Source: Isoetes taiwanensis (taxonomy: Eukaryota; Streptophyta; Lycopodiopsida; Isoetales; Isoetaceae). Taken from it: a stretch of DNA of 64,000 bases. The notes beneath the pieces were generated by a model. That model ran no database searches. It worked only from the letters and a program-made list of their open reading frames with translations, and was not told where the DNA came from. Positions 43,814-54,691 of the stretch are shown in pieces. Location of the stretch: positions 5,471,563 to 5,535,562 of the forward strand of contig JAJEKV010000014.1 in assembly GCA_021234155.1 (NCBI GenBank). Direction: 5' to 3'. A program made the position numbers and the translations under genes. Within the stretch, counting starts at the first letter, position 1. Every line of letters starts with the position of its first letter.

Positions 43814-45016
43814 CTAGTGGAAATCCCCTCGGATTCTTCGTGCCAGTTGAAGATCCTTGGGCATAATGGTCACCCGCTTCGCGTGAATGGCATATAGGTT
43901 CGCATCACTAAAAATTTCTATAAGATAGGCTTCGGCAGCCTCTTGTAAAGCAAGTAAAGCAAAAGCCTGGAACCTCATGTCGGTCTTAAACTCTTGGGCA
44001 ATTTCCCGGACAAGGCGCTGGAAGGGTAGCCGACGTATCAGGAGTTCTGTAGTCTTCTGATACTTACGTATCTCGCGCAGGGCTACTGTGCCTGGTCGGA
44101 ACCGGTGGGGCTTCCTCAGCTTGACAGCCGGCTTGGGCAATGGTAGGGTCTTACCAGCGGTCGAGGGGTGCTTTGCCCTTTGTACCATGCGTTCTCGACG
44201 TTGTGCAGACGTATTCTTCTCAATCTCGGGATCCTTCTGCAGCCGGGTCTTGTAATGGACGCCTCCCCTGCTGGGCTTTGTGTACTTCCTCTTGCGTCTA
44301 GGCACCCGCTCTTCCACATATGGAACTACATTCTGATCTACATTCTGCTCCGTTTGGGCAACTTCCTCCGCTCTACGAATACGCTCTCTCTCAGCATCCC
44401 AGGCCTCCTTGTCCTGGCGCACCTGAGTTCGCCGTGCAATCTCTGCATGATATCAGGCCGGTCGAGCTTGCATGTCGGCTTCTATGAGATCCATACGGTC
44501 CTGTGTGAAGTCCGGTGGAAGATTGTCGAAGATAAAGCTATGTAATTCTTCATTCCAATAGAAAGGGGGCAGATTATAATGATCCAAATACATGAGCACA
44601 TGGCCTTTCCCTAGGTAATAAAAGCGGGCAGCTCTCTCTTCTGGAAGGCCACTAGCAATCTGTTGCAGGTCCTCTATCCTCGCAAGGTGCATAATCCTCT
44701 GGGCTTCCTCTCATGTGAGCTCTACAGGATCCTCTTCTGGGCTCGCTAGCGGATAGAACTTAACTATGGCTTGGGCTTGATCAGTCTGCTCTACCAAAGT
44801 ATAGGCCGGGTTGGCCGCATTCAACTTCATAAGGAAGCGTTCATTAAAATGGAAGATAGGATATGGGATTCTACGGCCCTCGACAAAATGGGTAACAAGA
44901 AGGTTTAGAACAGTGTCAACCATATCACTACCATCTCCAAGATGATCTACGAGTACACTAAAAAGCTGAAAAACATTCATGGTTTTTAGATCAACGGTGA
45001 GTTTGAAGCGCGGCAT
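43814..45016 (-). pseudogene. Histone H3-fold fusion protein inside the chromovirus (about 400 codons, two in-frame TGA)
   Basis: One minus-strand frame runs from ATG 45016 to TAG 43814, 401 codons, broken only by TGA at 44713-44711 and 44455-44453 (both CGA if C-to-T). Residues about 1-200 are an unknown domain ('MPRFKLTVDLKTMNVFQLFS', 'YLGKGHVLMYLDHYNLPPFY'). Then come a charged helix ([12 protein letters not shown]), a basic NLS-like patch PRRKRK (about 239), and from about 302 to 400 a full H3 core: '[20 protein letters not shown]', '[20 protein letters not shown]', '[10 protein letters not shown]', '[20 protein letters not shown]'. By eye about 17 of 99 positions differ from canonical H3, with no gaps. 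Loop 1 lacks the CENH3 insertion. The usual ARTKQTARKS tail is absent. All helices (N, 1, 2, 3) are present. It lies between the 5' LTR and gag. Confidence 0.88.
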
Positions 45017-45704
45017 GGTGAACAGATAGTAGGTACTAGCATCGAAGAAGTGTGGTGCTTCGGGTGAAACAGATGACGCTAGACCCTAGATGGAGGCACT
45101 AGGCTCTTAGGACAAAAGCAAGGCACTGGTCGAGGTCGGCTATGGCAGCGTTGGAGCTCAAGTCCGGTGGCTATGGCGGAAGAGAGACGACCAAGGAAAC
45201 ACAGTTCCAAAAAGAGAAACACAAATTTGAAACTAACTTTTTTTTTTTTTTAAACTTTTACAAAAAAAAAAATTTAAAAAAAACGGACAAGTATTTTTAT
45301 ACGGCGGACCGTATAAGGGCGCTGACTGCAAAATACGCTCATAACTTTCGATTTTAAACACCCAATCCGCAGACAGCGCCCCTTTTGGGTTCTAGCCTTG
45401 GGGTCACCATTTTAACCTCGGGAAACGTGCCCCCTAGGGTTTTGCATTGGAGCCATTTTCGCCTTCATCCCAGCTACCTATAAAGAGTTATGGCCCATCT
45501 AAACCTGGGTCCTCTAACTACACCTTTTTCCCTCCAAAATCACCCTAAACTTCCTAAATCTCAAACAATTTATTACATCAACCTAGCACAAGATTAAATC
45601 ACCGAAAAGTTAGGCAGTCCAACTAGCTTAAACTCTCACTCAACTACCGAACTAGCAGGTTAAAGATTTGGTCAGTGCTATGATTTCGGTCAGCCAAAAT
45701 CACG
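45017..45704. other. Chromovirus 5' leader (untranslated)
   Basis: Between the primer-binding site and the H3-containing frame. Contains A- and T-runs near 45240-45280. No gene supported. Confidence 0.5.
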
Positions 45705-45716
45705 GCTTTGATACCA
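45705..45716 (-). promoter_or_regulatory. Chromovirus primer-binding site
   Basis: Minus strand TGGTATCAAAGC one base inside the 5' LTR. It matches the initiator tRNA-Met type site with one change (A for G). Confidence 0.88.
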
Positions 45717-45717
45717 C

Positions 45718-47277
45718 TGTGACGCTCCCTGAACATATACGGCGCTCGGGACGTATACATAGGGGGACTTCCCCCTCCCATGGCGGTCAGCTCACCATGA
45801 GCAAGGCCCTCCGTCTAACTCGGACCATCTATGGGAAGATGCCCGGGTGAAGGACACGGAGGTGTCATTCGGCCCACGCCTTCGATGGGACTCCTATGTC
45901 GCGGAAGCGTGAATACAAGTTAGCATACAGCATAATCATATGATAAATAACCACCACGAAGGGTGGCACATCCATCCAACTGATGATAACATAGAAGATA
46001 CATCTAATGCTAAGGAAAACACCCCAAACCCAAGGTTCTACCCTGGCTCAGACTCCAATGGGGATCGGTTGACGGCTAGGTCTCAGGAGATCAGCAGACA
46101 GAATCTTAGCATGGCGTTGGCTAGCATAGAACATCGGCTAGGTTGTCCACTCCATCCGCCCCTCCTGTGCACACTTTGCAGATGAGTTGAGTCAAGCTAT
46201 GGCGTCATTGTAGCCTTCCGGAGACGCAATCCCCAGGCATCACCCTTCGGGACTACTCCGGGTTACATCTCCCCGGTCCGATGAGGCAGGTCAGGGAAGT
46301 GTCCCTTCCCAGAGTCGCAATGATTCCATGGGTGAGCTAGAGGAACGTGCCGCATCAGCGCCCCCGCATCCATACCCGACCTAGTCCCCTAACTTTATCT
46401 TCAAAGTACAGGATGATCACACCACTGTACCCAGGGAGTGTCAGACCTATACCCGGCCCTCTACGTGACCGGCTATTAGGCCTAGCTCACTGAAAGAGTC
46501 CCCGTAGCCTTTTATGCTCAGGTGAGACCCCACCCCACACTTCATCACTACGGCCCCTTATCTGGTGCTTCAATCATGCCATAGATTCCACAGCTCGGTG
46601 GGATCTTGTGCACAGGCCGCAAGTACTGGGTACTATGGGAGCTACTAGGAGCATACTAATGAGCATAGGTTACAGAGGTCTCTACCCCCCTTAATCCCTG
46701 CTTTCTGGAAGAACTAACAGAGATACTACCAAAGATACATCCATCCATCCATCCATCACAGAGCATAATCAAAAGTTGAGAACAGTTCTAACTATCAAAC
46801 AAGGGTTAATCATCATCAGAGACAAGCAAAGAAGCCTGACAGAGGCGCTGGCCCTAGGAATACCAAATTAATCTATCCACTAACCCGAATTCCAGCTGGA
46901 ACCGTTGTCTTGTGGGATCTCCATCTTCAAGTAGCCTGGGCGCCCAGCAGCTCCTCTTCCTGGGTTCGATTTGGGGCAAATTGGGATAGGGATCCAATTT
47001 GCTGCTCCAAATTAGCATTTTCCTACTGGCCAATCGAGTTTGGCCAGGTGTCCTCTTTCTAATTAATTAATTAGCTTAACTTAATTAGCTTAATTAAGTT
47101 AATTAGATAATTATCCCTTAATTATAGGTAATTAACCTTTAATTAAACCCTTATTAATTTAGCATAGCTAAATTAATCCTTTGTGGTTAGGTTACATACC
47201 CCCATGATGGCGTATCCTCAGCCGGTGACGTGTCAATATATTTATACGTACACCGTATAAATATGTGGAACGTCAAA
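45718..47277 (-). repeat. Chromovirus 5' LTR
   Basis: 1560 bp, TGTGACG...CGTCAAA on the plus strand (last bases changed from CGTCACA). Contains about 70 bp of TTAATTA-rich sequence absent from the 3' LTR. Confidence 0.92.
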
Positions 47278-47282
47278 GCTCT

Positions 47283-47411
47283 AGATCTTGTCGGTGATCT
47301 CCAGCCTTCTTATTCGTGTATTCTTGCTTTGCCCTCTGGGCCATTGTACATATAGTTTATATATGTATTTTCTCTTGCACTTCCTTGTATCTAGCCTGTA
47401 GGCTCGTGACA
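47283..47411 (+). repeat. Right LTR of the short element, second part
   Basis: Continues 34731-35108 after the chromovirus, ending TAGGCTCGTGACA before the CTGGG duplication. Confidence 0.88.
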
Positions 47412-48622
47412 CTGGGATGATAGTCCAAGAGGAAGAACATTTTATATTGATGGGCCGCGACGTACCTCGCCTTCTTAGCCTTAAGAAGAAGGCGGTATTG
47501 TCTAACTTGTGATATGGCAGAGCCAGCATTTGTTTTCTTGCACTTAGCATTAAACCAACAATTATGCAGGAAGGTCGTGTCCCCTGTGGTTCGTCGGGGA
47601 TAGCTTCTCCCGAAGCACCTTGATGTCGCTGACCCAAGGACGTCGATCAGCCTATCTACTCGTTGGTCTAGCGTAGGGGATTGCAAATTGTCTGCCAAGT
47701 CATTTGTGAGCATCCAGCCGTAAGCCTCTGCGTGTTCATAGTCCAGTCGCAGCTGAAACAGGCGAGGGGGTGTTACATAGGAGGTTGGAACAAACTTCCA
47801 AGCTAGTTGCAAATAGAGTGGCAGGTGGTCTGAGTCCACCTCCTCATCTCTACTATCCATTTCCACTCGAAAATTCTTGACAATATGCATATCCTGTTCT
47901 GCAACCAATACATAGTCCATCACACTAGATCCGCCCCCCTGGTTCTCCTGCTTGCAAGTGTGTTTGCGAGAGGGTGCATTGCAGATTACCAGATCAAAGA
48001 TACTGCACAAAAACACCAAATGCATACCATATCGCATGATCTAATTGTTATCTGATACCCATGGCCAAGCCCTTCTGAGAGGCGCACTTGCAACACATCA
48101 TCAGCCAAGGAAACAAATCTCATGGGTTGTTCCGTACTGGTGCGCGCATTGAAGTCTCCAACAAGCATGACTCTACTCAACTGCCTATGTTGCTGGATAT
48201 CATCATATAGATCGACATAAGTGTCCAGCCTATCCACATCCATGTGAGTGTAGTAGAAGTTGCTCTCGGCATATGGGAAGTAGCAGGCCGCCAAGAGGGT
48301 TGTCACTGCAATGCTGCCCACACACCCACAGATACCAGTTGTGCATGTCCGTCTTGCACAGAGAGACCGATTGTGCCAAGGCTGCCCAGTAGTAGCAGGC
48401 AACCCCTCTATGTCCCCTCTTTCCAATGCATTCATTGAACCCAGAGTAGCACTGGTATCCTGGCAAGTCAAATAGTTTATGTCCTGTGTACTCCCATGTT
48501 TCCATGAGGAAGATAAGGTCCATATCTGTAGCGACTGAGTTTAGACTATCTTTCTTCTGCCATGAGAGAAAGAGCAAGAGAGAAGTGCCACTCTGAGGAC
48601 ATTTTGGATGCTTAGAATCCAA
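47412..48622 (-). pseudogene. LINE endonuclease region (minus strand)
   Basis: Three successive frames give an apurinic-type endonuclease: 'DMDLIFLMETWEYTGH' (catalytic E; 48622-48230 frame), 'SRVMLVGDFNARTS' (GDFN block, about 48170), and 'SSVMDYVLVAE' with 'EEVDSDHLPLYLQL' (D and H of the SDH block, about 47920-47800). A helical linker follows and joins, across the nested LTR element, to the RT piece at 33391. The N-terminal portion (48622 to about 48205) is also duplicated twice in the downstream tandem array. Confidence 0.82.
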
Positions 48623-51436
48623 TTTGAGGACTCAAAAATGTCGTCAGCACAACAAGCTGGGAGTGAGAGAAAGGCAAACCCTAGTGAGAGAAGGTGGTAG
48701 AGAGCTATTGAATCATCCTCTAGCTTTAGTGAGCTAGAGTTTGTTACTATAATTTATTGGTGTAACCTCTGGCAAAGGATTCTTAAGCTGGTTTTGGTGG
48801 ACTGACTCACATCTCAGGTTGTTTATGTAAGCCATACCCATTTGTCTTTCTTATTGTAAGTTGAGATTATTTATCGCTGCTAATAGTTTGATTTGTGGGA
48901 ATTGTAGGTGTAAGAGTAAGAAAAACCTTGTTCTATCTGATGAAGTCTTGTAGGCTTCTGATGTTTAAAAGGTTCAGATTATAGGTGTGATCCATAATAA
49001 TTGGATCACACCTATAATTGGTTGAGCCAAAGTTGAATTAAAAGAAGGTCGCGACCCTCTTAAAAGGAGAATCGACCAGCTTCAAATAGTGGCCACCTGC
49101 ATCAAATTTGCATTACATCTAATTCGAATCAGGGGTGGATGGACCTGCGCCAGCAACCATCGCATTCAAGAAATTCGACCTTCCCTTAGCGCTATTGAAT
49201 CATCCTCTAGCTTTTGGTGAACTGGAGTGTGTTTACTAGAAGTTATTGGTGTAAGTTATGACAAAGGATTCTTAAAAATTGGTTTTGGTGGACCGCTCAT
49301 ATCTCAGTTTTCCTTGTGTAAGCCATATCCATTTGTCTTTCTTATTGTAAGTTGAGATTATTTGTCGCTGCTAATAATTTGGTTCATGGGAATTGTAGCG
49401 ATTTGGATGGTTTAAGGATTAAAAAACCACGCTTCTATCCGATAAAGACCTGTAATAAAGCTTCAGATAATTAAAAGGTTCGGATAATAGGTGTGATCCA
49501 TATGAGAACCCAATTATTTCTCTCTATGAATTTAAATTTATAGCTTCTTGATCTATTCTTACTGGTTAAAAGAAAGAGAGCATTCTAGAGTTGTGCGTGA
49601 ATATTTGTTGGAAAATTCTTTTTGTTGCAGGATATATAGGTTGCAAGAATTATAGATATGAATTTATTAGTTACTGTCACATTTAATACAAGTGATCTGG
49701 AATAAGCAATGCAAATTGAGCCTATCTTACCTTATCAATCCATCTCGCTTTGCGAAAATGGATCTCCTTCAAATCAAGCCTAATCTAAACTGACAATCCA
49801 TCTCCTTGGGCAGGATGGATCTCTACTCAAACTTTTTCTGTAACTATGGAGGACATATCTATGGTGGATGAATCTCTCTATAATTGAACTATCCACAGCT
49901 TGAACAAATGTAAACTGCAGCCTACTCTTTCCAATAAGAAGTTGTAATATTGATTAAAATTTGTCCGTAAGAAATTGTGGCGAAAAAGTAGAGGATATAA
50001 GAATCATTAAATGATTTGGAAGGATTCATGCCTTTAGAGAATTTATGAATTGATGATTGTATTGTTTCCTTATGAAGGTGTTCATGCCATTAAAATATGC
50101 ACAATATTATGGTTGGTGCCATAAGTATTTGATATTAATAGATGACATTGAAATTTTTGGATTGATGTCTAGAATTTTGAGCAGTAGTTGGTACTGGTTG
50201 AAGTTGATGCTTCAACAAAAATCCATTACTTTTCTTTAAGCCTTACCTATTCTTTGAATTTAGAAACTTACTTTTTAGTTAACACAACATAGAACCTTGT
50301 TAATCATATTCTAACTCCATAGATCAATTCAATTCTTTCAGTACCTTAACTTAAATCCTTAGCCACAACAATTGTGATTGTGACAAATAGTTGGTGCTAT
50401 TTGTGAGGTCATAATCCTAGACTTTAGATTTTAAAATGGATTGATTTGGTGCTCATATAAAAGTGGAATGTTGGTGCTTAAGAGAAAAATTTGAGTTGGT
50501 ACTTAATTTGTGGTTTACTGGATACAACCGAGGTCAGGTTGCTTCACAAAAAGGGAGGTTGATATGGATATGGTAGCTCGGGGATGTGGTCTTGAATGAT
50601 AGTCTTGGTGGACTAGCATGAGCATGTAAGTTTGGGAAATTATTGGCAAAAGCAAGGCAAATGATTGGCAAATATAAACATTATAGTAGCTATGGGAAAA
50701 TAATATCTTAAGTCAAGATATTTTTCTATTTAAGCTTTAAAGTTTAATTATAGTTGAGCCAAAGTTGAATCAAAAGGGACTACGTCCCTTCTCAACGAAG
50801 AATTTACCAGATTCAAAAAGTGGCTGCCTGCATCAATTCTGCATCGGATCTGCTTCTGCATCAATCATATTACGCTCGAAATTTATGCTTAAAATCAAGC
50901 AATTTAGGTCAACAGGAACAGTATTTCCTATCGTACACCTATATAACAACCTGTTTCACAGTTCTATACACATGTGGCCTTGAACCTATGCTAGGTCGAG
51001 CATATATGCACATAGGCTGGACCATATGGTGCATAGGCTCGAGCTTATATGCGCATGGGCTCAAGTCTGCACTCGTGCATATGCTCCCATAGACAAACAC
51101 TACAAGTGCAGTAAAGAGAACTTATATGTCCAGCTGAAATGCATTTTAGTAGATTGTAGAAGCAATAAAATGTTAATATGTTATGCTAGCATAGCAACAG
51201 CCTTGCTCTGGCAACTCCTATCGGAGTGCATGTTCAATGTAACTTTGACCCCCTGAAATTGCCATTGACCCCCCTGAAATTGCCACTATAATTTACAATC
51301 GAAGCCACTTTTTTGCTTTGACACCCTCCACCCAAATACTAGCACATATTCTGGATTATACCTGTATTAATCTAAGCACAGTTCGTTAGTGTATTTGATC
51401 CCTCGCCTTGTTTCTTGGGCAACTATATTAAGGAGA
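48202..51436. repeat. Tandem array, unit 1 (3.23 kb)
   Basis: Runs from ATCATATAGATCGACATAAG to AAGGAGA. It holds the LINE endonuclease N-terminus (minus), then non-coding sequence with an internal direct repeat (about 48706-48998 and 49190-49497), a 16-bp perfect inverted repeat (48979-49017), a block related to the 11-14 kb repeat (about 50128-50580) and a GC-moderate end with 'GACCCCCTGAAATTGCCA'-type repeats. Short frames repeated in each unit are unlikely to be genes. Confidence 0.88.
48979..49017. repeat. Inverted repeat, 16-bp perfect arms, 7-nt loop
   Basis: TTATAGGTGTGATCCA and its exact reverse complement around TAATAAT. Repeated in the other two units near 52232 and 55488. Confidence 0.85.
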
Positions 51437-54400
51437 ATCATATAGATCGACATAAGTGTCTAGCCTATCCACATCCATGTGGATGTAGTAGAAGTTGCTC
51501 TCGGCATATGGGAAGTAGCAGGCCTCCAAGAGGGTTGTCACTGCAATGCTGCACACACACCCACAGATACCGGTTGTGCATGTTCGTCTTACACAGGGAG
51601 ACCGATTGTGCCAAGGCTGCCCAGTAGTAGTAGGCGACCCCTCTATGTCCCCTCTTTCCAATGCATTCATTGAACCCAGGGTAGCACTGGTATCCTAGCA
51701 AGTCAAGTAGCTTGTGTCCTGCATGCTCCCCTGTTTCCATGAGGAAGATAAGATCCATATCTGCAGCGATTGAGTTTAGACTATCTTTCTTCTGCCATGA
51801 GAGAAAGAGCAAGAGAGAAGTGCCACTCTGAGGACATTTTGGATGCTTAGAATCCAATTTGAGGACTCAAAAATGTCGTCAGCACAACAAGCTGGGAGTG
51901 AGAGAAAGGCAAACCCTAGTGAGAGAAAGGCAGACCCTAGTGAGAGCAGGTGGCAGAGAGCTATTGAATCATCCTCTAGCTTTGGTGAGCTAGAGTTTGT
52001 TACTAGAAGTTATTGGTGTAACTTCTGGCAACAAATTCTTAAGCTGGTTTTGGTGGACTGACTCACATCTCAGGTTGTTTATGTAAGCCATACCCATTTG
52101 TCTTTCTTATTGTAAGTTGAGATTATTTATCGCTGCTAATAGTTTGGTTTCTGGGAATTGTAGGTGTAAGACTAAGAAAAACCTTGTTCTATGGATGAAG
52201 TCCTGTAGGCTTCTGATATTCAAAAGGTTCAGATTATAGGTGTGATCCATAATAATTGGATCACACCTATAATTGGTTGAGCCAAAGTTGAATTAAAAGA
52301 AGGTCGCGACCCTCTTAAAAGGAGAATCGACCAGCTTCAAATAGTGGCCACCTGCATCAAATCTACATTAGATCTAATTCGAATCAGGGATGGATGGACC
52401 TGCGCCAGCAACCATCGCATTCAAGAACTTCGACCTTCCCTTAGCAGCTATTGAATCATCCTCTAGCTTTTGGTGAACTGGAGTGTGTTTACTAGAAGTT
52501 ATTGGTGTAAGTTATGACAAAGGATTCTTAAGCTGGTTTTGGTGGACTGGCTCATATCTCAGTTTCCTTGTGTAAGCCATATCCATTTGTCTTTCTTATT
52601 GTAAGTTGAGATTATTTGTCGTTGCTAATAATTTGGTTCATGGGAATTGTAGCAGTTTCAGATGGTTTAAGGATTAAAAAAAACCACGTTCTATCTGATA
52701 AAGACCTGTAATAAAGCTTCAGATAATTAAAAGGTTCGGATAATAGGTGTGATCCATATGAGAACCCAATTATTTCTCTCTATGAATTTAAATTTATAGC
52801 TTCTTGATCTATTCTTACTGGTTAAAAGAAAGAGAGCATTCTAGAGTTGTGCGTGAATATTTGTTGGAAAATTCTTTTTGTTGCAGGATATATAGGTTGC
52901 AAGAATTATAGATATGAATTTATTAGTTACTGTCACATTTAATACAAGTGATCTGGAATAAGCAATGCAAATTGAGCCTATCTTACCTTATCAATCCATC
53001 TCGCTTTGCGAAAATGGATCTCCTTCAAATCAAGCCTAATCTAAACTGACAATCCATCTCCTTGGGCAGGATGGATCTCTACTCAAACTTTTTCTGTAAC
53101 TATGGAGGACATATCTATGGTGGATGAATCTCTCTATAATTGAACTATCCACAGCTTGAACAAATGTAAACTGCAGCCTACTCTTTCCAATAAGAAGTTG
53201 TAATATTGATTAAAATTTGTCCGTAAGAAATTGTGGCGAAAAAGTAGAGGATATAAGAATCTGTTAAATGATTTGGAAGGATTCATGCCTTTAGAGAATT
53301 TATGAATTGATGATTGTATTGTTTCCTTATGAAGGTGTTCATGCCATTAAAATATGCACAATATTATGGTTGGTGCCATAAGTATTTGATATTAATAGAT
53401 GACATTGAAATTTTTGGATTGATGTCTAGAATTTTGAGCAGTAGTTGGTACTGGTTGAAGTTGATGCTTCAACAAAAATCCATTACTTTTCTTTAAGCCT
53501 TACCTATTCTTTGAATTTAGAAACTTACTTTTTAGTTAACACAACATAGAACCTTGTTAATCATATTCTAACTCCATAGATCAATTCAATTCTTTCAGTA
53601 CCTTAACTTAAATCCTTAGCCACAACAATTGTGATTGTGACAAATAGTTGGTGCTATTTGTGAGGTCATAATCCTAGACTTTAGATTTTAAAATGGATTG
53701 ATTTGGTGCTCATATAAAAGTGGAATGTTGGTGCTTAAGAGAAAAATTTGAGTTGGTACTTAATTTGTGGTTTACGGATACAACTGAGGTCAGTTGCTTC
53801 ACAAAAAGGGAGGTTGATATGGATATGGTAGCTCGGGGATGTGGTCTTGAATGATAGTCTTGGTGGACTAGCATGAGCATGTAAGTTTGGGAAATTATTG
53901 GCAAAAGCAAGGCAAATGATTGGCAAATATAAACATTATAGTAGCTATGGGAAAATAATATCTTAAGTCAAGATATTTTTCTATTTAAGCTTTAAAGTTT
54001 AATTATAGTTGAGCCAAAGTTGAATCAAAAGGGACTACGTCCCTTCTCAACGAAGAATTTACCAGATTCAAAAAGTGGCTGCCTGCATCAATTCTGCATC
54101 GGATCTGCTTCTGCATCAATCATATTACGCTCGAAATTTATGCTTAAAATCAAGCAATTTAGGTCAACAGGAACAGTATTTCCTATCGTACACCTATATA
54201 ACAACCTGTTTCACAGTTCTATACACATGTGGCCTTGAACCTATGCTAGGTCGAGCATATATGCACATAGGCTGGACCATATGGTGCATAGGCTCGAGCT
54301 TATATGCGCATGGGCTCAAGTCTGCACTCGTGCATATGCTCCCATAGACAAACACTACAAGTGCAGTAAAGAGAACTTATATGTCCAGCTGAAATGCATT

Positions 54401-54691
54401 TTAGTAGATTGTAGAAGCAATAAAATGTTAATATGTTATGCTAGCATAGCAACAGCCTTGCTCTGGCAACTCCTATCGGAGTGCATGTTCAATGTAACTT
54501 TGACCCCCTGAAATTGCCATTGACCCCCCTGAAATTGCCACTATAATTTACAATCGAAGCCACTTTTTTGCTTTGACACCCTCCACCCAAATACTAGCAC
54601 ATATTCTGGATTATACCTGTATTAATCTAAGCACAGTTCGTTAGTGTATTTGATCCCTCGCCTTGTTTCTTGGGCAACTATATTAAGGAGA
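51437..54691. repeat. Tandem array, unit 2 (3.26 kb)
   Basis: Junction with unit 1 is AGGAGA/ATCATATAG. From about 52740 to 54691 it is almost identical to unit 1, while its first part is more diverged. Confidence 0.88.

Larger units (their letters stand above)
35109..47277 (-). mobile_element. Ty3/gypsy chromovirus carrying extra leader ORFs, one with a histone H3 domain
   Basis: About 12.2 kb in minus orientation, flanked by the duplication GCTCT (35104-35108 and 47278-47282). LTRs are 35109-36611 and 45718-47277. Order on the minus strand: 5' LTR, PBS, H3-containing frame (45016-43814), a second unknown frame (43537-42131), gag, protease, RT/RNase H, integrase with chromodomain, PPT, 3' LTR. 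RT before integrase defines Ty3/gypsy. The LTRs are visibly more diverged than those of the copia element, and the right one has about 70 extra bp near 47100-47165. The pol is broken. Confidence 0.92.
33392..47411 (+). mobile_element. Short LTR element nested in a LINE and itself split by a chromovirus
   Basis: Its ends are TGTGACGACC and CTCGTGACA, with target duplication CTGGG at 33387-33391 and 47412-47416. The left LTR is 33392-33914. The right LTR is 34731-35108 plus 47283-47411. Without the nested chromovirus the element is about 1.85 kb. A purine tract (GGAGGGGGATAA) precedes the right LTR. The interior (33915-34730) has no gag-pol motifs, only a proline-rich reading ('PVPVPHPDPVLVPVL' type). 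I found no clear primer-binding site. It is probably non-autonomous. Confidence 0.85.

Noticed and set aside
43814-44113. Centromeric histone CENH3 as the source of the H3 domain
   Set aside because: Loop 1 has the same length as canonical H3 and lacks the extra residues typical of CENH3, and '[17 protein letters not shown]' is canonical-type. An ordinary H3 origin fits better.
44453-44713. Stop-codon readthrough or an altered genetic code in the H3 frame
   Set aside because: TGA and TAG both act as ordinary stops elsewhere in the window, and C-to-T decay explains the sites more simply.
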